DNA of 64,000 bases from Thiobacillus sp. (GTDB lineage Bacteria; Pseudomonadota; Gammaproteobacteria; Burkholderiales; Thiobacillaceae), in contig JAIBEI010000041.1 of assembly GCA_019459055.1 (NCBI GenBank), forward strand, positions 64,863-128,862, read 5' to 3'. Within the stretch, counting starts at the first letter, position 1. Each line of letters opens with the position of its first letter. Below the pieces are notes generated by a model. It was given only the letters and a program-made list of their open reading frames with translations, searched no databases and was not told where the DNA came from. Shown here piece after piece: positions 11,851 through 20,406 of this stretch. The translations under genes and the position numbers were made by a program.

Positions 11851-12794
11851 ACCCGCCCGCCAGCCCGTCTCCCCAGCCCTCTCCCGGAGGGAACGGGGGC
11901 AAGCGAACGCGCGAGCCGATCGACGGCGTGCTGCTGCTGAACAAGCCGGTCGGCATCACTTCCAACGCCGCACTGCAGAAAGCCAAGTGGCTGCTCAACG
12001 CCAAAAAGGCAGGCCACACCGGCACCCTCGATCCGTTCGCCGACGGCCTCTTGCCGCTGTGCTTCGGCGAGGCCACCAAGTTCTCCGCCTATCTGCTCGA
12101 AGCCGACAAGCACTATCGCGCCGTGCTGCAACTCGGCGTCACCACCACGACGGGCGACCCGGAAGGCGAGGTGCTCGACACCCGCGAAGTCAAAGTCGAC
12201 CGTGAAGACATCCGCGCCGTGCTGCCCCGCTTCACCGGCGAAATCGAGCAGATCCCACCCATGCATTCGGCGCTCAAGCATCAGGGGCGCCCGCTCTATG
12301 AATACGCCCGCGCCGGCATCGAAATCGACCGACCGCCGCGCAAGGTGACGATTCGCGCCCTCGAATTGGTCGAATGCGATTCGCCCCGCGTAGTGCTCGA
12401 CGTGCAATGCAGCGCCGGCACCTATATTCGAACCCTGGCGCAGGACATCGGCGCCGTGCTCGGCTGCGGCGCCCACCTCACCGCGCTGACGCGCTGTGCA
12501 GCCGGCGGATTCAGGCTGGAACAGGCGCACGCCCTGGCCGACCTGGAAGCGCTCGACGTTTTCCAGCGCCACGCCCTGCTGCTACCTGCCGACTGCCTGG
12601 TGGCGCATCTGCCCGCGGTACAACTCGATGCCGTCGACGCCGCGGCGCTATGCCAGGGCCGCGCCGTGGCACATTCTACGGAGCATCAAGGGCTGACACG
12701 GGTTTACGCGGGGCCCCACGCTTTCCTCGGCCTGGCTGAGGCCAATGCCGGCCTTCTGCTGCCGCATCGGCTGATCGCCACCCAGCAGGCTTGA
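11847..12794 (+). CDS. truB: tRNA pseudouridine(55) synthase TruB
   Basis: Makes pseudouridine-55 in the T loop of tRNAs. The core motifs are present: DGVLLLNKPVGITSN, the catalytic GHTGTLDPFADGLLP (nucleophile D62), and the C-terminal PUA-like region. Total length is 315 residues. The first 18 residues (NPPASPSPQPSPGGNGG) are unlike a normal TruB start and look like translation of an inserted repeat. Homology begins near residue 20 (KRTREPIDGVLLL). The GTG start overlaps the rbfA stop. Confidence 0.96.
   Translation: MNPPASPSPQPSPGGNGGKRTREPIDGVLLLNKPVGITSNAALQKAKWLLNAKKAGHTGTLDPFADGLLPLCFGEATKFSAYLLEADKHYRAVLQLGVTTTTGDPEGEVLDTREVKVDREDIRAVLPRFTGEIEQIPPMHSALKHQGRPLYEYARAGIEIDRPPRKVTIRALELVECDSPRVVLDVQCSAGTYIRTLAQDIGAVLGCGAHLTALTRCAAGGFRLEQAHALADLEALDVFQRHALLLPADCLVAHLPAVQLDAVDAAALCQGRAVAHSTEHQGLTRVYAGPHAFLGLAEANAGLLLPHRLIATQQA
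11859..11905. repeat. CCCTCTCCCGGAGGG-type short repeat inside the truB 5' end
   Basis: A GC-rich imperfect palindrome (CAGCCCTCTCCCGGAGGGAACGGGGG), read as SPQPSPGGNGG in the truB frame. This peptide is the usual translation of a common short intergenic repeat in proteobacteria. It explains the extra N-terminal residues of TruB. Confidence 0.55.
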
Positions 12795-12820
12795 GTTGGA
12801 TCCCCAATTTAGCGTAAAAT
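12791..12820 (+). promoter_or_regulatory. Candidate rpsO promoter
   Basis: TTGAGT (12791-12796) and TAAAAT (12815-12820) are separated by 18 bases, starting inside the truB stop region and ending 63 bases before rpsO. A dedicated rpsO promoter is common in proteobacteria. Confidence 0.5.
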
Positions 12821-12883
12821 GCGCGGTTTCCCCAGAACGTGTCCCGCTCAGCCGCAGGCCACGCGATTTAGAAGGAGTACACC

Positions 12884-13153
12884 ATGGCTGTTACCGTCGC
12901 GCAAAAAGCGCAAGTCGTCCAGGATTTCCAACGCGCCGCCGCCGATACGGGCTCTCCCGAAGTGCAGGTTGCCCTGCTGACGGCCCGCATCAATGACCTG
13001 ACCGGCCACTTCAAGGCCAACATGAAGGATCACCACTCGCGTCGTGGTCTGCTGAAAATGGTGAGCCGCCGCCGCAAGCTGCTGGACTACCTGAAGCGCA
13101 CCAATCTCGAAAGTTACAAGACGCTGATCGAACGTCTCAGCCTGCGTAAGTAA
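12884..13153 (+). CDS. rpsO: 30S ribosomal protein S15
   Basis: Primary 16S rRNA-binding protein that nucleates the central domain of the small subunit. The 89 residues carry the full S15 signature, including [20 protein letters not shown] and [22 protein letters not shown]. The start is preceded by an AGAAGGAGT ribosome-binding site. A terminator hairpin lies between it and pnp, so part of pnp expression may come from read-through, as in the classical rpsO-pnp arrangement. Confidence 0.98.
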   Translation: MAVTVAQKAQVVQDFQRAAADTGSPEVQVALLTARINDLTGHFKANMKDHHSRRGLLKMVSRRRKLLDYLKRTNLESYKTLIERLSLRK

Positions 13154-13233
13154 GTCCGGCAACGCCACTGTGATGATCCAGCACCCAGCTGCCCCGGCAC
13201 AGTGGATGGGGCGTGTTGCCCCCTGAACTTCTC

Positions 13234-13259
13234 ACGCCCCGCCCATGCGGGGCGTTTTT
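13234..13259 (+). terminator. Rho-independent terminator between rpsO and pnp
   Basis: Perfect 9-bp stem ACGCCCCGC/GCGGGGCGT with a CCAT loop, followed by a T run. It ends 19 bases before the pnp start. Confidence 0.85.
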
Positions 13260-13277
13260 GCTTTGAAAGGAACTCGC

Positions 13278-15425
13278 ATGAGCGCTAGCAAGAAAACCTT
13301 CACCTACGGCCGCCACATGGTCACGCTGGAAACCGGCGAAATCGCCCGCCAGGCTTCCGGCGCCGTCCTCGTCAACATGGATGACACCGTGGTGCTGGTC
13401 ACCGTGGTTGCCAAGAACGAAGTCAAGCCTGGTCAGGATTTCTTCCCCCTGACCGTCGACTACCAGGAAAAAACCTACGCTGCCGGACGCATCCCCGGCG
13501 GCTTCCTCAAGCGTGAAAGCCGCGCGTCCGACGGTGAAATCCTGATTTGCCGCCTGATCGACCGCCCCATCCGCCCGCTCTTTCCCGAAGGCTTCTTCAA
13601 CGAAGTGCAGATCATCGCCACGGTGATCTCGTCCAACCCCGAAGTCAGCGCCGACATCCCCGCGCTGATCGGCGCCTCGGCTGCGTTGTCGCTGTCCGGC
13701 CTGCCGTTCGACGGCCCGGTGGGCGCAGCGCGCGTCGGTTTCATCAACGGCGAATACGTGCTGAACCCGACCAACTCCGAGTTGAAAGACTCGGCGCTCA
13801 ATCTGGTCGTCGCCGGCACCGAGACGGCCGTGCTGATGGTCGAATCCGAAGCGATGGAACTGCCCGAAGACATCATGCTGGGCGCGGTCATGTTCGGCCA
13901 CGCGCAGATGCAGGCCGCGATCAACGCGATCAACGAACTGGCCGACGAAGCCGGCGCCGACGCGTGGGACTGGCAGCCGGTCGCCGAAGACACCGCGATG
14001 GTGGAACGCCTGAAGGCACTGGCCGAAGACGGCCTGCAGCAGGCCTACAACATCAAGCAGAAGCAGGCGCGCATGAGCGCCATCGACGAAATGCGCAACA
14101 AGGCCTTCGCCGAACTCATCACCCCCGACATGGATACCGTCGCCGCCAATGCCGTGAAGGACGCCTTCCACCGCGTGGAAGCCAGCGTGGTGCGTAACCG
14201 CATCCTGTCCGGCCAGCCGCGTATCGACGGCCGCGATACCCGCACCGTGCGCCCGATCACCATCCGTACCGGCGTACTGCCGCGCACTCACGGTTCCGCC
14301 CTGTTCACTCGCGGTGAAACCCAGGCGCTGGTCGTCACCACACTCGGCACCGGACGCGACGAGCAGACCATCGACGCCCTCGAGGGCAGTTATTCAGACC
14401 GCTTCATGCTGCAGTACAACATGCCCCCCTACGCCACCGGTGAAACCGGCCGCGTGGGCGCACCCAAGCGCCGCGAAGTCGGCCACGGCCGCCTCGCCAA
14501 GCGCGCACTGCTGGCGGTGCTGCCCTCCAAGGAAGAATTCGGCTACACCATGCGAGTGGTTTCGGAAATCACCGAATCCAACGGCTCGTCGTCGATGGCT
14601 TCGGTGTGCGGCGCCTGCCTGTCGCTGATGGACGCCGGCGCGCCGCTGAAAGCGCACGTTGCCGGAATCGCCATGGGCCTGATCAAGGAAGGCAACCGCT
14701 TCGCTGTGCTGACCGACATCCTCGGCGACGAAGATCACCTCGGCGACATGGACTTCAAGGTGGCCGGCACCGAAAAAGGCGTGACCGCGCTGCAGATGGA
14801 CATCAAGATCAACGGCATCACCCAGGAAATCATGCATGCTGCGCTGACGCAGGCCAAGGAAGGCCGCCTGCACATCCTCGGCATCATGAAGGAATCGGTC
14901 TCCGGTAGCCACGAGATGTCCGCCTACGCGCCGCGCATCATCGCAATGAAGATCAACCCGGAAAAGATCCGCGACGTCATCGGCAAGGGCGGCGCCGTGA
15001 TCCGCGCGCTGACCGAGGAAACCGGCACCCAGATCGACATCCAGGAAGACGGCAGCGTAAAGATCGCCTGCACCAGCATTGAAGCCGGCGAGCTCGCGAA
15101 GAAGCGCATCGAGGAAATCACCGCCGAGGTCGAAGTCGGCAAGGTGTACGAAGGTCCGGTCATCAAGCTGCTCGACTTCGGCGCGATCGTCAACGTGCTG
15201 CCGGGTCGCGACGGCCTGCTGCACATTTCGCAGATTGCCCATGAGCGTGTCAACACCATCGGCGATTATCTGAAAGAAGGCCAGGTCGTGAAGGTGATGA
15301 TTCTGGAAGCCGACGAAAAAGGCCGTCTGCGCTTGTCGATGAAGGCCCTGCTTGAAGCACCTGCACCTGCACCTGCACCTGCACCCGCGCCCGTCGTGTC
15401 CAGCGACGAAGAAGAAGCCCACTAA
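13278..15425 (+). CDS. pnp: Polyribonucleotide nucleotidyltransferase (PNPase)
   Basis: Phosphorolytic 3'-5' exoribonuclease of mRNA decay, a likely degradosome partner. The 715 residues contain two RNase PH domains (the first from [18 protein letters not shown], the second from [19 protein letters not shown]), a KH domain ([20 protein letters not shown], about 560) and an S1 domain ([19 protein letters not shown]). The tail has six Ala-Pro repeats before an acidic end (SSDEEEAH). The ORF track adds 11 upstream residues that overlap the terminator; the ATG at 13278 is the natural start. Confidence 0.98.
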   Translation: MSASKKTFTYGRHMVTLETGEIARQASGAVLVNMDDTVVLVTVVAKNEVKPGQDFFPLTVDYQEKTYAAGRIPGGFLKRESRASDGEILICRLIDRPIRPLFPEGFFNEVQIIATVISSNPEVSADIPALIGASAALSLSGLPFDGPVGAARVGFINGEYVLNPTNSELKDSALNLVVAGTETAVLMVESEAMELPEDIMLGAVMFGHAQMQAAINAINELADEAGADAWDWQPVAEDTAMVERLKALAEDGLQQAYNIKQKQARMSAIDEMRNKAFAELITPDMDTVAANAVKDAFHRVEASVVRNRILSGQPRIDGRDTRTVRPITIRTGVLPRTHGSALFTRGETQALVVTTLGTGRDEQTIDALEGSYSDRFMLQYNMPPYATGETGRVGAPKRREVGHGRLAKRALLAVLPSKEEFGYTMRVVSEITESNGSSSMASVCGACLSLMDAGAPLKAHVAGIAMGLIKEGNRFAVLTDILGDEDHLGDMDFKVAGTEKGVTALQMDIKINGITQEIMHAALTQAKEGRLHILGIMKESVSGSHEMSAYAPRIIAMKINPEKIRDVIGKGGAVIRALTEETGTQIDIQEDGSVKIACTSIEAGELAKKRIEEITAEVEVGKVYEGPVIKLLDFGAIVNVLPGRDGLLHISQIAHERVNTIGDYLKEGQVVKVMILEADEKGRLRLSMKALLEAPAPAPAPAPAPVVSSDEEEAH

Positions 15426-15458
15426 GAAGCAAGCCGCGCCTGCCGGCGCGGCCTCTCC

Positions 15459-15494
15459 CAATAAAAAACGCGCCACCCGGCGCGTTTTTTATTG
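15459..15494. terminator. Bidirectional terminator between pnp and the convergent hypothetical gene
   Basis: The palindrome CAATAAAAAACGCGCC / ACCC / GGCGCGTTTTTTATTG gives a T run on both strands. It serves pnp (plus) and the gene ending at 15513 (minus). Confidence 0.9.
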
Positions 15495-15512
15495 GCCCGA
15501 GCGGATCGGCAA

Positions 15513-15956
15513 TCAGGCTACATCGCCCAGAAACGCCTGCCACCAGCGCTTGCGCTGGCCGGTCACCACGCCATTCATTTCAAGCTCGCGCGGCGGCGTG
15601 CGGCTCATCACCCAGCCCGGTAGCACCGACGATTTCATCGAGCTCGAACCGCACGAACTGCCGAGGTGGTTGGGATCGTAGATCTTGATGAAGCCGGGGG
15701 AATCGAGGTTGTCGGCGTAAACAATCGCACAGTACTCCTCGTGATGCTCGCGCCGCAGCAGTTCATCCAGTTCGCGCGTGAACTGTTGCACCTTGTCGGC
15801 AGCGGAAGGTTCTTGCGGCACCTGCTGACCGACCGCATAGAGATACCAGCCGGCGCCGGCGTCCACCTTTTGCCAGAATGCCGTCAACTGATCCCAGCGC
15901 ATCACGCTGTACAGCAGGCCATTGAAGTTACGGTCGAATTCGCTGGTATCGGTCAT
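15513..15956 (-). CDS. Conserved hypothetical protein
   Basis: I do not recognise a named family. The 147-residue soluble protein starts MTDTSEFDRNFNGLLYSVMRWDQL and is rich in aromatic residues. It has no signal peptide or membrane helix, and only two cysteines (EEYCAIVYAD and GSSCGSSSM). The track starts at a TTG ten codons upstream; I chose the internal ATG because homology-like content begins there. It is convergent with pnp across a shared terminator and lies just downstream of dksA on the minus strand, possibly cotranscribed with it. Confidence 0.7.
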   Translation of the reverse strand: MTDTSEFDRNFNGLLYSVMRWDQLTAFWQKVDAGAGWYLYAVGQQVPQEPSAADKVQQFTRELDELLRREHHEEYCAIVYADNLDSPGFIKIYDPNHLGSSCGSSSMKSSVLPGWVMSRTPPRELEMNGVVTGQRKRWWQAFLGDVA

Positions 15957-16022
15957 GGCGCGCTTACGGGTTAGCTTGTTTGGCAACCGACTTGTCGGAT
16001 TGATTTGGCGCCTGGCGCGCCA

Positions 16023-16069
16023 TGTTTACTTGGCGACCTGACGTGCCTGTTTACTTGGCGACCTGACGT
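16023..16069. repeat. 22-bp direct repeat at the dksA 3' end
   Basis: TGTTTACTTGGCGACCTGACGT occurs at 16023-16044 and 16048-16069 (25-base period). The right copy contains the dksA stop and last codons; the left copy is a non-coding duplicate. Confidence 0.85.
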
Positions 16070-16470
16070 TCGCGAATTTCCTCGAGCGTCTTGCAGTCGA
16101 TGCACAGCGTTGCCGTCGGGCGCGCCTGCATCCGGTCCAGGCCGATCTCGACGCCGCAGGATTCGCAGTAGCCGTATTCTCCGCTGTCGATCTTGGCGAT
16201 GGTTTCGCCGATTTTCTTGATCAGCTTGCGCTCGCGGTCGCGGTTGCGCAATTCGAGCGCCATGTCCGATTCCTGGGTGGCGCGGTCGTTGGGATCGGCA
16301 AACACCGTCTGCTCGTCCTGCATGGAATGCAGGGTGGTATCGATGTCCTGCGACAACTCGGCTTTCCACGCCTCGAGCATTTTGCGAAAATGCGCGAGCT
16401 GTTTTGCGTTCATGTATTCTTCGCCTTTTTTTGCCTTGTACGGCTCAAAGCGCATCAAAGTTTCAGCCAT
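16051..16470 (-). CDS. dksA: RNA polymerase-binding transcription factor DksA
   Basis: DksA enters the RNAP secondary channel and works with ppGpp to control rRNA and amino-acid promoters. The 139 residues have the coiled-coil with the tip region DPNDRATQESDMALELRNRDRE (about 59-80) and a four-cysteine zinc finger (C102, C105, C123, C126; YCESCG ... LCIDCK). Family length is normal. The stop lies inside a tandem duplication of the 3' end. Confidence 0.97.
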   Translation of the reverse strand: MAETLMRFEPYKAKKGEEYMNAKQLAHFRKMLEAWKAELSQDIDTTLHSMQDEQTVFADPNDRATQESDMALELRNRDRERKLIKKIGETIAKIDSGEYGYCESCGVEIGLDRMQARPTATLCIDCKTLEEIRERQVAK

Positions 16471-16551
16471 CTTGTTCTCTTTGAATGTTCTCTTTGAAAA
16501 ATAGGATGTTCAGGATCCAGCCCAACGCAATTTAATAACAGAATCCTCTTT

Positions 16552-17325
16552 ATGCCGCAACCAAAAACCACACTTCACGCCCTGCTTTTCGATGTTGACG
16601 GCACCCTCGCCGACACCGAACGCGACGGCCACCGTCCCGCCTTCAACCAGGCCTTTGCCGACGCCGGCCTCGACTGGCACTGGGACGCCGCCCTCTACGG
16701 CAAACTCCTTGCCGTCACCGGTGGCAAGGAGCGGATGAAATACTATATCGACCGCTTTCGGCCCGACTACAGGAAGCCGGACAACTTTGACGAACTGGTA
16801 GCCGGCCTGCACCAGGCCAAGACCCGTCATTACAGCGCGTTGGCCGCAACGGGCGGCATCCCCATGCGCCCCGGCGTCAGGCGGCTGCTGGCCGAGGCAC
16901 GCGCCGCGGGGCTGCGGCTGGCGATTGCCACCACCACCACCCCGGAAAACGTCACCGTGCTGCTGGAGCACAGCCTCGGCCCCGGCACCCAATCCTGGTT
17001 CGAGGTCATCGCGGCGGGCGACATCGTACCGGCGAAAAAACCCGCGCCCGATATCTACCACTACGCGTTGGAGAGAATGGGAATTGAACCCGCCGAGTGC
17101 CTGGCCTTCGAAGACTCGGAGAACGGCCTGCGCGCAAGCCTGGGCGCCGGCCTGAAAACGCTGGTCACGGTCAACGACTACACGCAGGACCACGACTTCA
17201 CCGGCGCCGCCGTGGTGCTGTCCGACCTAGGCGACCCCAACGCCCCCAACCGGCTGCTGGCCGGCCCCGACCTCGGCCAGCCGTTCGTCGACGTGGCCTA
17301 CCTCAGAACGCTGCACGCGAACTGA
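16552..17325 (+). CDS. cbbY: CbbY-type HAD sugar-phosphate phosphatase
   Basis: HAD phosphatase of the CbbY group, whose characterised member degrades xylulose-1,5-bisphosphate, an inhibitor made by Rubisco. The motifs are LLFDVDGTLADTE (D14 nucleophile, D16 acid/base), the cap segment YGKLLAVTGGKERM typical of CbbY, ATTTTPENV, KKPAPDIY (motif III lysine) and FEDSENG. At 257 residues it matches the family. No cbb genes are in the window, but this protein supports a Calvin-cycle organism. It stands alone between dksA (divergent) and two intergenic repeats. A generic phosphoglycolate-type phosphatase is the alternative. Confidence 0.85.
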   Translation: MPQPKTTLHALLFDVDGTLADTERDGHRPAFNQAFADAGLDWHWDAALYGKLLAVTGGKERMKYYIDRFRPDYRKPDNFDELVAGLHQAKTRHYSALAATGGIPMRPGVRRLLAEARAAGLRLAIATTTTPENVTVLLEHSLGPGTQSWFEVIAAGDIVPAKKPAPDIYHYALERMGIEPAECLAFEDSENGLRASLGAGLKTLVTVNDYTQDHDFTGAAVVLSDLGDPNAPNRLLAGPDLGQPFVDVAYLRTLHAN

Positions 17326-17327
17326 TT

Positions 17328-17404
17328 TTATCCGCGAAGGACGCGAAGAAAAGCGAAGGGGAAAATAGTTTTTCTTCGCGAGACTTCGCGTCCTTCGCGG
17401 ATAA
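17328..17404. repeat. Intergenic inverted-repeat element, family A, copy 2
   Basis: A palindrome beginning TTATCCGCGAAGGACGCGAAG and ending CTTCGCGTCCTTCGCGGATAA. It shares its termini with the copy at 3708-3805 but has a shorter centre. It begins directly after the cbbY stop, where it may also act as a transcript 3'-end stabiliser. Confidence 0.85.
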
Positions 17405-17436
17405 ACCCAGATTGTTCAATAGACGATTTATGGCGC

Positions 17437-17492
17437 GTGGGGTGCACTCTGTGCACCGATCGACGCCCGAAGGTGCACGGAGTGCACCCTAC
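17437..17492. repeat. GTAGGGTGCAC inverted repeat, family B, copy 1
   Basis: GTGGGGTGCACTCTGTGCACC and GGTGCACGGAGTGCACCCTAC face each other across 14 bases. Two related copies lie at 23754-23813 and 25186-25241. Confidence 0.85.
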
Positions 17493-17536
17493 CCAAAGTA
17501 TTTTGCCCCAATGAACAATCCGGGATAAAAACCCGT

Positions 17537-18391
17537 TCAGGGATTGTGCATCAGCGCAGCTTCGAGCGTGTTTTCCAGCAGGGTCGCCACGGTCATCGGC
17601 CCGACGCCGCCCGGCACCGGAGTAATCCAGCTGGCGCGTTCCACAGCGGTGTCGAAATCGACGTCGCCGACCAGCTTGCCGTCGGGCAGGCGGTTGATGC
17701 CGACGTCGATCACGATCGCGCCCTCGCGGATCCAGTCGCCCGGAATCATGCGCGGCTTACCCACCCCCACCACCAGGATTTCGGCCGAGCGCACGAAGCT
17801 TTCCAGATCGCGCGTGGCGCTGTGGCACACGGTGATGGTGCACCCGGCGAGCAGCAGTTCCAGGCTCATCGGCCGGCCGACGATGTTGGACGCGCCGACC
17901 ATCACCGCATTCTTGCCGCGCAGTTCCTCGTTGGTCGCGCGCAAGAGCGTCATGATGCCGCGCGGGGTGGACGGCCGCAGCGTCGGCATCTTCACCGCCA
18001 GGCGGCCGATGTTGTAGGGGTGGAAGCCGTCGACGTCCTTGTCGGGGCGGATGCGCTCGATCACCGTCTCCGTGTCGATGTGCGCCGGCAGCGGCAGCTG
18101 CACCAGGATGCCGTCGATCGCAGGGTCGGCGTTCAGCGTGTCGATCAGCGCCAGCAGCTCGCCCTGCGTGGTGGCGCTGGGCAGGTCGTGCGAGACGCTG
18201 GTGACGGCGGCGCGTTCGCAGGCGCGCTTCTTGTTGCGCACGTATACGGCCGAGGCGGCTTCGTCGCCCACCAGGATCACCGCAAGACCGGGGCGGCGCT
18301 TGCCCTGCGCCTCACGCTCGGCCACCTTGTCGTGGATCACTGCGAGGATGGTGTCGGCCATGGCCTTGCCGTCTAGAATTCGTGCGCTCAT
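17537..18391 (-). CDS. folD: Bifunctional methylenetetrahydrofolate dehydrogenase/cyclohydrolase
   Basis: Interconverts 5,10-methylene-THF and 10-formyl-THF with NADP, supplying one-carbon units. The 284 residues show [11 protein letters not shown] with the catalytic lysine (about 52-62), the [12 protein letters not shown] substrate motif, GASNIVGRP of the Rossmann fold, and the C-terminal [19 protein letters not shown]. The track begins at a TTG; the next codon is the ATG used here. It stands between two repeats and a tRNA cluster and shows no operon partner. Confidence 0.97.
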   Translation of the reverse strand: MSARILDGKAMADTILAVIHDKVAEREAQGKRRPGLAVILVGDEAASAVYVRNKKRACERAAVTSVSHDLPSATTQGELLALIDTLNADPAIDGILVQLPLPAHIDTETVIERIRPDKDVDGFHPYNIGRLAVKMPTLRPSTPRGIMTLLRATNEELRGKNAVMVGASNIVGRPMSLELLLAGCTITVCHSATRDLESFVRSAEILVVGVGKPRMIPGDWIREGAIVIDVGINRLPDGKLVGDVDFDTAVERASWITPVPGGVGPMTVATLLENTLEAALMHNP

Positions 18392-18453
18392 CAAGGCAAC
18401 CCTGAAGCAAAAGAGCGATTTTCCCGGAACCCCTCATCCGACTCAAGCAAAAA

Positions 18454-18482
18454 TTGACCCGGCCAATTCGGCCATGTATAGT
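18454..18482 (+). promoter_or_regulatory. Sigma-70 type promoter of the tRNA-Pro/Arg/His cluster
   Basis: TTGACC and TATAGT are separated by 17 bases and end 42 bases before tRNA-Pro. The spacer contains a small palindrome, GGCCAATTCGGCC. Confidence 0.6.
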
Positions 18483-18524
18483 CTCGCTTCTCCGAAATAC
18501 GGCCGTATTATAAAAACAGGATTT

Positions 18525-18601
18525 CGGGGTGTAGCGCAGCCCGGTAGCGCGCCTGCTTTGGGAGCAGGATGTCAGGAGTTCGAATCCCCTCACCCCGACC
18601 A
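18525..18601 (+). tRNA. tRNA-Pro (anticodon TGG)
   Basis: A 77-base cloverleaf with encoded CCA. The acceptor CGGGGTG pairs with CACCCCG, and the anticodon arm CTGCTTTGGGAGCAG gives TGG. It is first in a Pro-Arg-His cluster. Confidence 0.97.
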
Positions 18602-18649
18602 CCCCCATTTTGTCCCAAGTAGTAAGAATGCCGCCCGAGAAGTGTGTCT

Positions 18650-18726
18650 CTGCCCGTAGCTCAACTGGATAGAGCACCAGCCTTCTAAGCTGGGGGTTAC
18701 AGGTTCGATTCCTGTCGGGCAGACCA
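18650..18726 (+). tRNA. tRNA-Arg (anticodon TCT)
   Basis: A 77-base cloverleaf with encoded CCA. The acceptor CTGCCCG pairs with CGGGCAG, and the anticodon arm CAGCCTTCTAAGCTG gives TCT. Confidence 0.96.
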
Positions 18727-18763
18727 AAGTTTTTCGTTGCCAGCGTTTGCTGACAACACCAAT

Positions 18764-18840
18764 GGTGGACGTAGCTCAGTTGGTAGAGTCCAGGATTGTG
18801 ATTCCTGTTGTCGTGGGTTCGAGCCCCATCGTCCACCCCA
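18764..18840 (+). tRNA. tRNA-His (anticodon GTG)
   Basis: The acceptor GTGGACG pairs with CGTCCAC. The extra G at -1 (18764) faces discriminator C, the histidine identity element. The anticodon arm CAGGATTGTGATTCCTG gives GTG, and CCA is encoded. Confidence 0.96.
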
Positions 18841-18860
18841 CCATTCAATAAGAAGCAAAA

Positions 18861-18884
18861 CAAAGCCCGCGCAAGCGGGCTTTG
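18861..18884. terminator. Bidirectional terminator after tRNA-His
   Basis: Perfect 10-bp stem CAAAGCCCGC/GCGGGCTTTG with a GCAA loop. It ends the tRNA cluster on the plus strand and the VOC gene on the minus strand. Confidence 0.8.
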
Positions 18885-18901
18885 TTCATTGTGCCCGGGG
18901 C

Positions 18902-19342
18902 TTAAAGCTTGAGCGTCCCGACATGCGCCACCGCGCCCGGATCGTTGCGCCAGATTGCCGGATCGGCGTCGACGTACAGCTCGATCATGATGCCGTCCGG
19001 ATCGTGGCAATACAGCGCCTGACTGACACGGTGATCGGCCTGTCCGGCCAGCGCCACGCCGTGCGCCGCAAGCTGATCGCGGCAGGCACGCAGTTCGTCC
19101 AGCGAATCGCCGACCTTGAACGCAAGGTGATACAAGCCGACCTGACGGTCCAGGGGCGCTGCCGCCGCTTCGCCGACCTCGAGCAGTGCGAGGTCGTGAT
19201 GATTCTCGCCGCACGAAAAAAACACCATCTGGGCGCCGTAGCGTGCCACTTCGGTGAGCCCGAGCACGTCGCGGTAGAACGGCACCGAGACCGCGAGGCT
19301 GCGCACCTTCAATACGGCATGGCCCAGCTTGAGTGCACGCAT
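18902..19342 (-). CDS. VOC (glyoxalase/extradiol dioxygenase fold) family protein
   Basis: A metal-dependent enzyme of the vicinal-oxygen-chelate superfamily, 146 residues. The two beta-alpha-beta repeats place likely metal ligands at H8 (KLGHAVLKV), H72 (LYHLAFKV) and E121 (IMIELYVD), a His/His/Glu set. The track runs upstream to 19489, but the N-terminal beta strand starts at this ATG. The closest well-known relatives in shape are single-domain extradiol dioxygenase-like proteins. The substrate is not predictable, and the neighbours (a YchJ protein and an esterase) give no pathway. Confidence 0.82.
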   Translation of the reverse strand: MRALKLGHAVLKVRSLAVSVPFYRDVLGLTEVARYGAQMVFFSCGENHHDLALLEVGEAAAAPLDRQVGLYHLAFKVGDSLDELRACRDQLAAHGVALAGQADHRVSQALYCHDPDGIMIELYVDADPAIWRNDPGAVAHVGTLKL

Positions 19343-19352
19343 CACGTCTCCT

Positions 19353-19736
19353 TCATTCTCGAATGTCACCGCCAACATACAGCCAGCGCCCGTCCACCTG
19401 CTCGAAGCGGCTGGTCTCGTGCAGTTTGAATGCGCGGCCATTGCGCTTGTAGCGGGCGACGAATTCGACCGTCGCATGGCTTGCGTCAAGCGGCACGTGC
19501 GCCTTCACCGCCAGACCCAGCCATTGCGGGCGAGGAGGAACATCAAGATCGAGCGCAGCAGGCCGGGTATCGGGGTGCCAGGTCGCCAGCAGATAGTCCT
19601 CCAGTCCCAGCACATAGGCGCTGTAGCGCGAGCGCATCAGGGCCTCGGCATTCGGAGCCGGCGCGCCGGCATGGAATCTCCCGCAGCAGGCCTCGAGCAC
19701 GCGTCCCGATCCGCACGGGCAGGCTGCCCCGCTCAT
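19353..19736 (-). CDS. YchJ family protein with N-terminal SEC-C zinc motif
   Basis: A 127-residue YchJ/UPF0225 protein. The N-terminal SEC-C-type cluster CPCGSGRVLEACCGRF (residues 6-21) should bind zinc, and the C-terminal NTF2-like part contains MRSRYSAYVLGLEDYLLATWHP. Biochemical function is unknown for the family. The ATG overlaps the stop of the upstream esterase gene (ATGA), so the two are coupled. The VOC gene follows after 10 bases. Confidence 0.85.
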   Translation of the reverse strand: MSGAACPCGSGRVLEACCGRFHAGAPAPNAEALMRSRYSAYVLGLEDYLLATWHPDTRPAALDLDVPPRPQWLGLAVKAHVPLDASHATVEFVARYKRNGRAFKLHETSRFEQVDGRWLYVGGDIRE

Positions 19737-20377
19737 GGCTTTTTCACCAGGCAACGCAGCATCGGCTGGATGTACGGCCACACGGCGTTGAGCATCCGGG
19801 GCTGGGCCTTTTCGTTCGGGTGGATGCCGTCGGCCTGCATCATGCCGGGCGCGGTGCCCACGCCGCAGACAAAACACGGCACGCGAACAACCTTTTCCTC
19901 GCGCGCCACGTCGACATACAGCTTCGCCACCGCGTCGGCATACGGCTTGCCGTAATTCGGCAGCACCGGCGCATCCAGCAGAACCACCCAGGCACCCGAT
20001 GCCCTGGCCTGGCGGATCATGGCAACCAGATTCTGCTTGATCGCCGCCGGCGGCGTGCCGCGCAAGGCATCGTTGCCGCCGAGCGCGATCAGCACGCCTT
20101 GCGGGCGCTGCCGGTCAAGCGCAGGCTTCAGGCGCTGCAGACCGTTCTGCGTGGTGTCGCCGCTCACGCTGGCGTTGATCACGCGCCACCGCTGGTTTTT
20201 TTGCAGCGGCGCGGTCTTTTTCAGGCGCGCATCGAGCAGATCCACCCAGCTTTGTCCCGCGTCAAGGCCGTAGCCGGAACTCAGGCTGTCGCCGACAATC
20301 AACACAGTGCACGAGCCGGCCAGTGCCCAGCCCGGCATCCACCACAGCAGCAACAGCACCCATACGCGATAATTCAT
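19733..20377 (-). CDS. Periplasmic SGNH arylesterase/lysophospholipase (TesA-like)
   Basis: Secreted GDSL/SGNH hydrolase similar to TesA (thioesterase I / lysophospholipase L1). A signal peptide (MNYRVWVLLLLWWMPGWALA) precedes the catalytic blocks: Ser31 in VGDSLSSGYGL, Gly73 in SVSGDTT, Asn102 in GGND, and Asp183/His186 in DGIHPN. All four block residues are present, so it should be active. At 214 residues the length is typical. It is divergent from the ABC transporter genes. The same divergence of tesA from ybbA/ybbP is seen in E. coli and supports the assignment. Confidence 0.92.
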   Translation of the reverse strand: MNYRVWVLLLLWWMPGWALAGSCTVLIVGDSLSSGYGLDAGQSWVDLLDARLKKTAPLQKNQRWRVINASVSGDTTQNGLQRLKPALDRQRPQGVLIALGGNDALRGTPPAAIKQNLVAMIRQARASGAWVVLLDAPVLPNYGKPYADAVAKLYVDVAREEKVVRVPCFVCGVGTAPGMMQADGIHPNEKAQPRMLNAVWPYIQPMLRCLVKKP

Positions 20378-20406
20378 TCACTCACCTTAACCTGACCACC
20401 CCTTCA

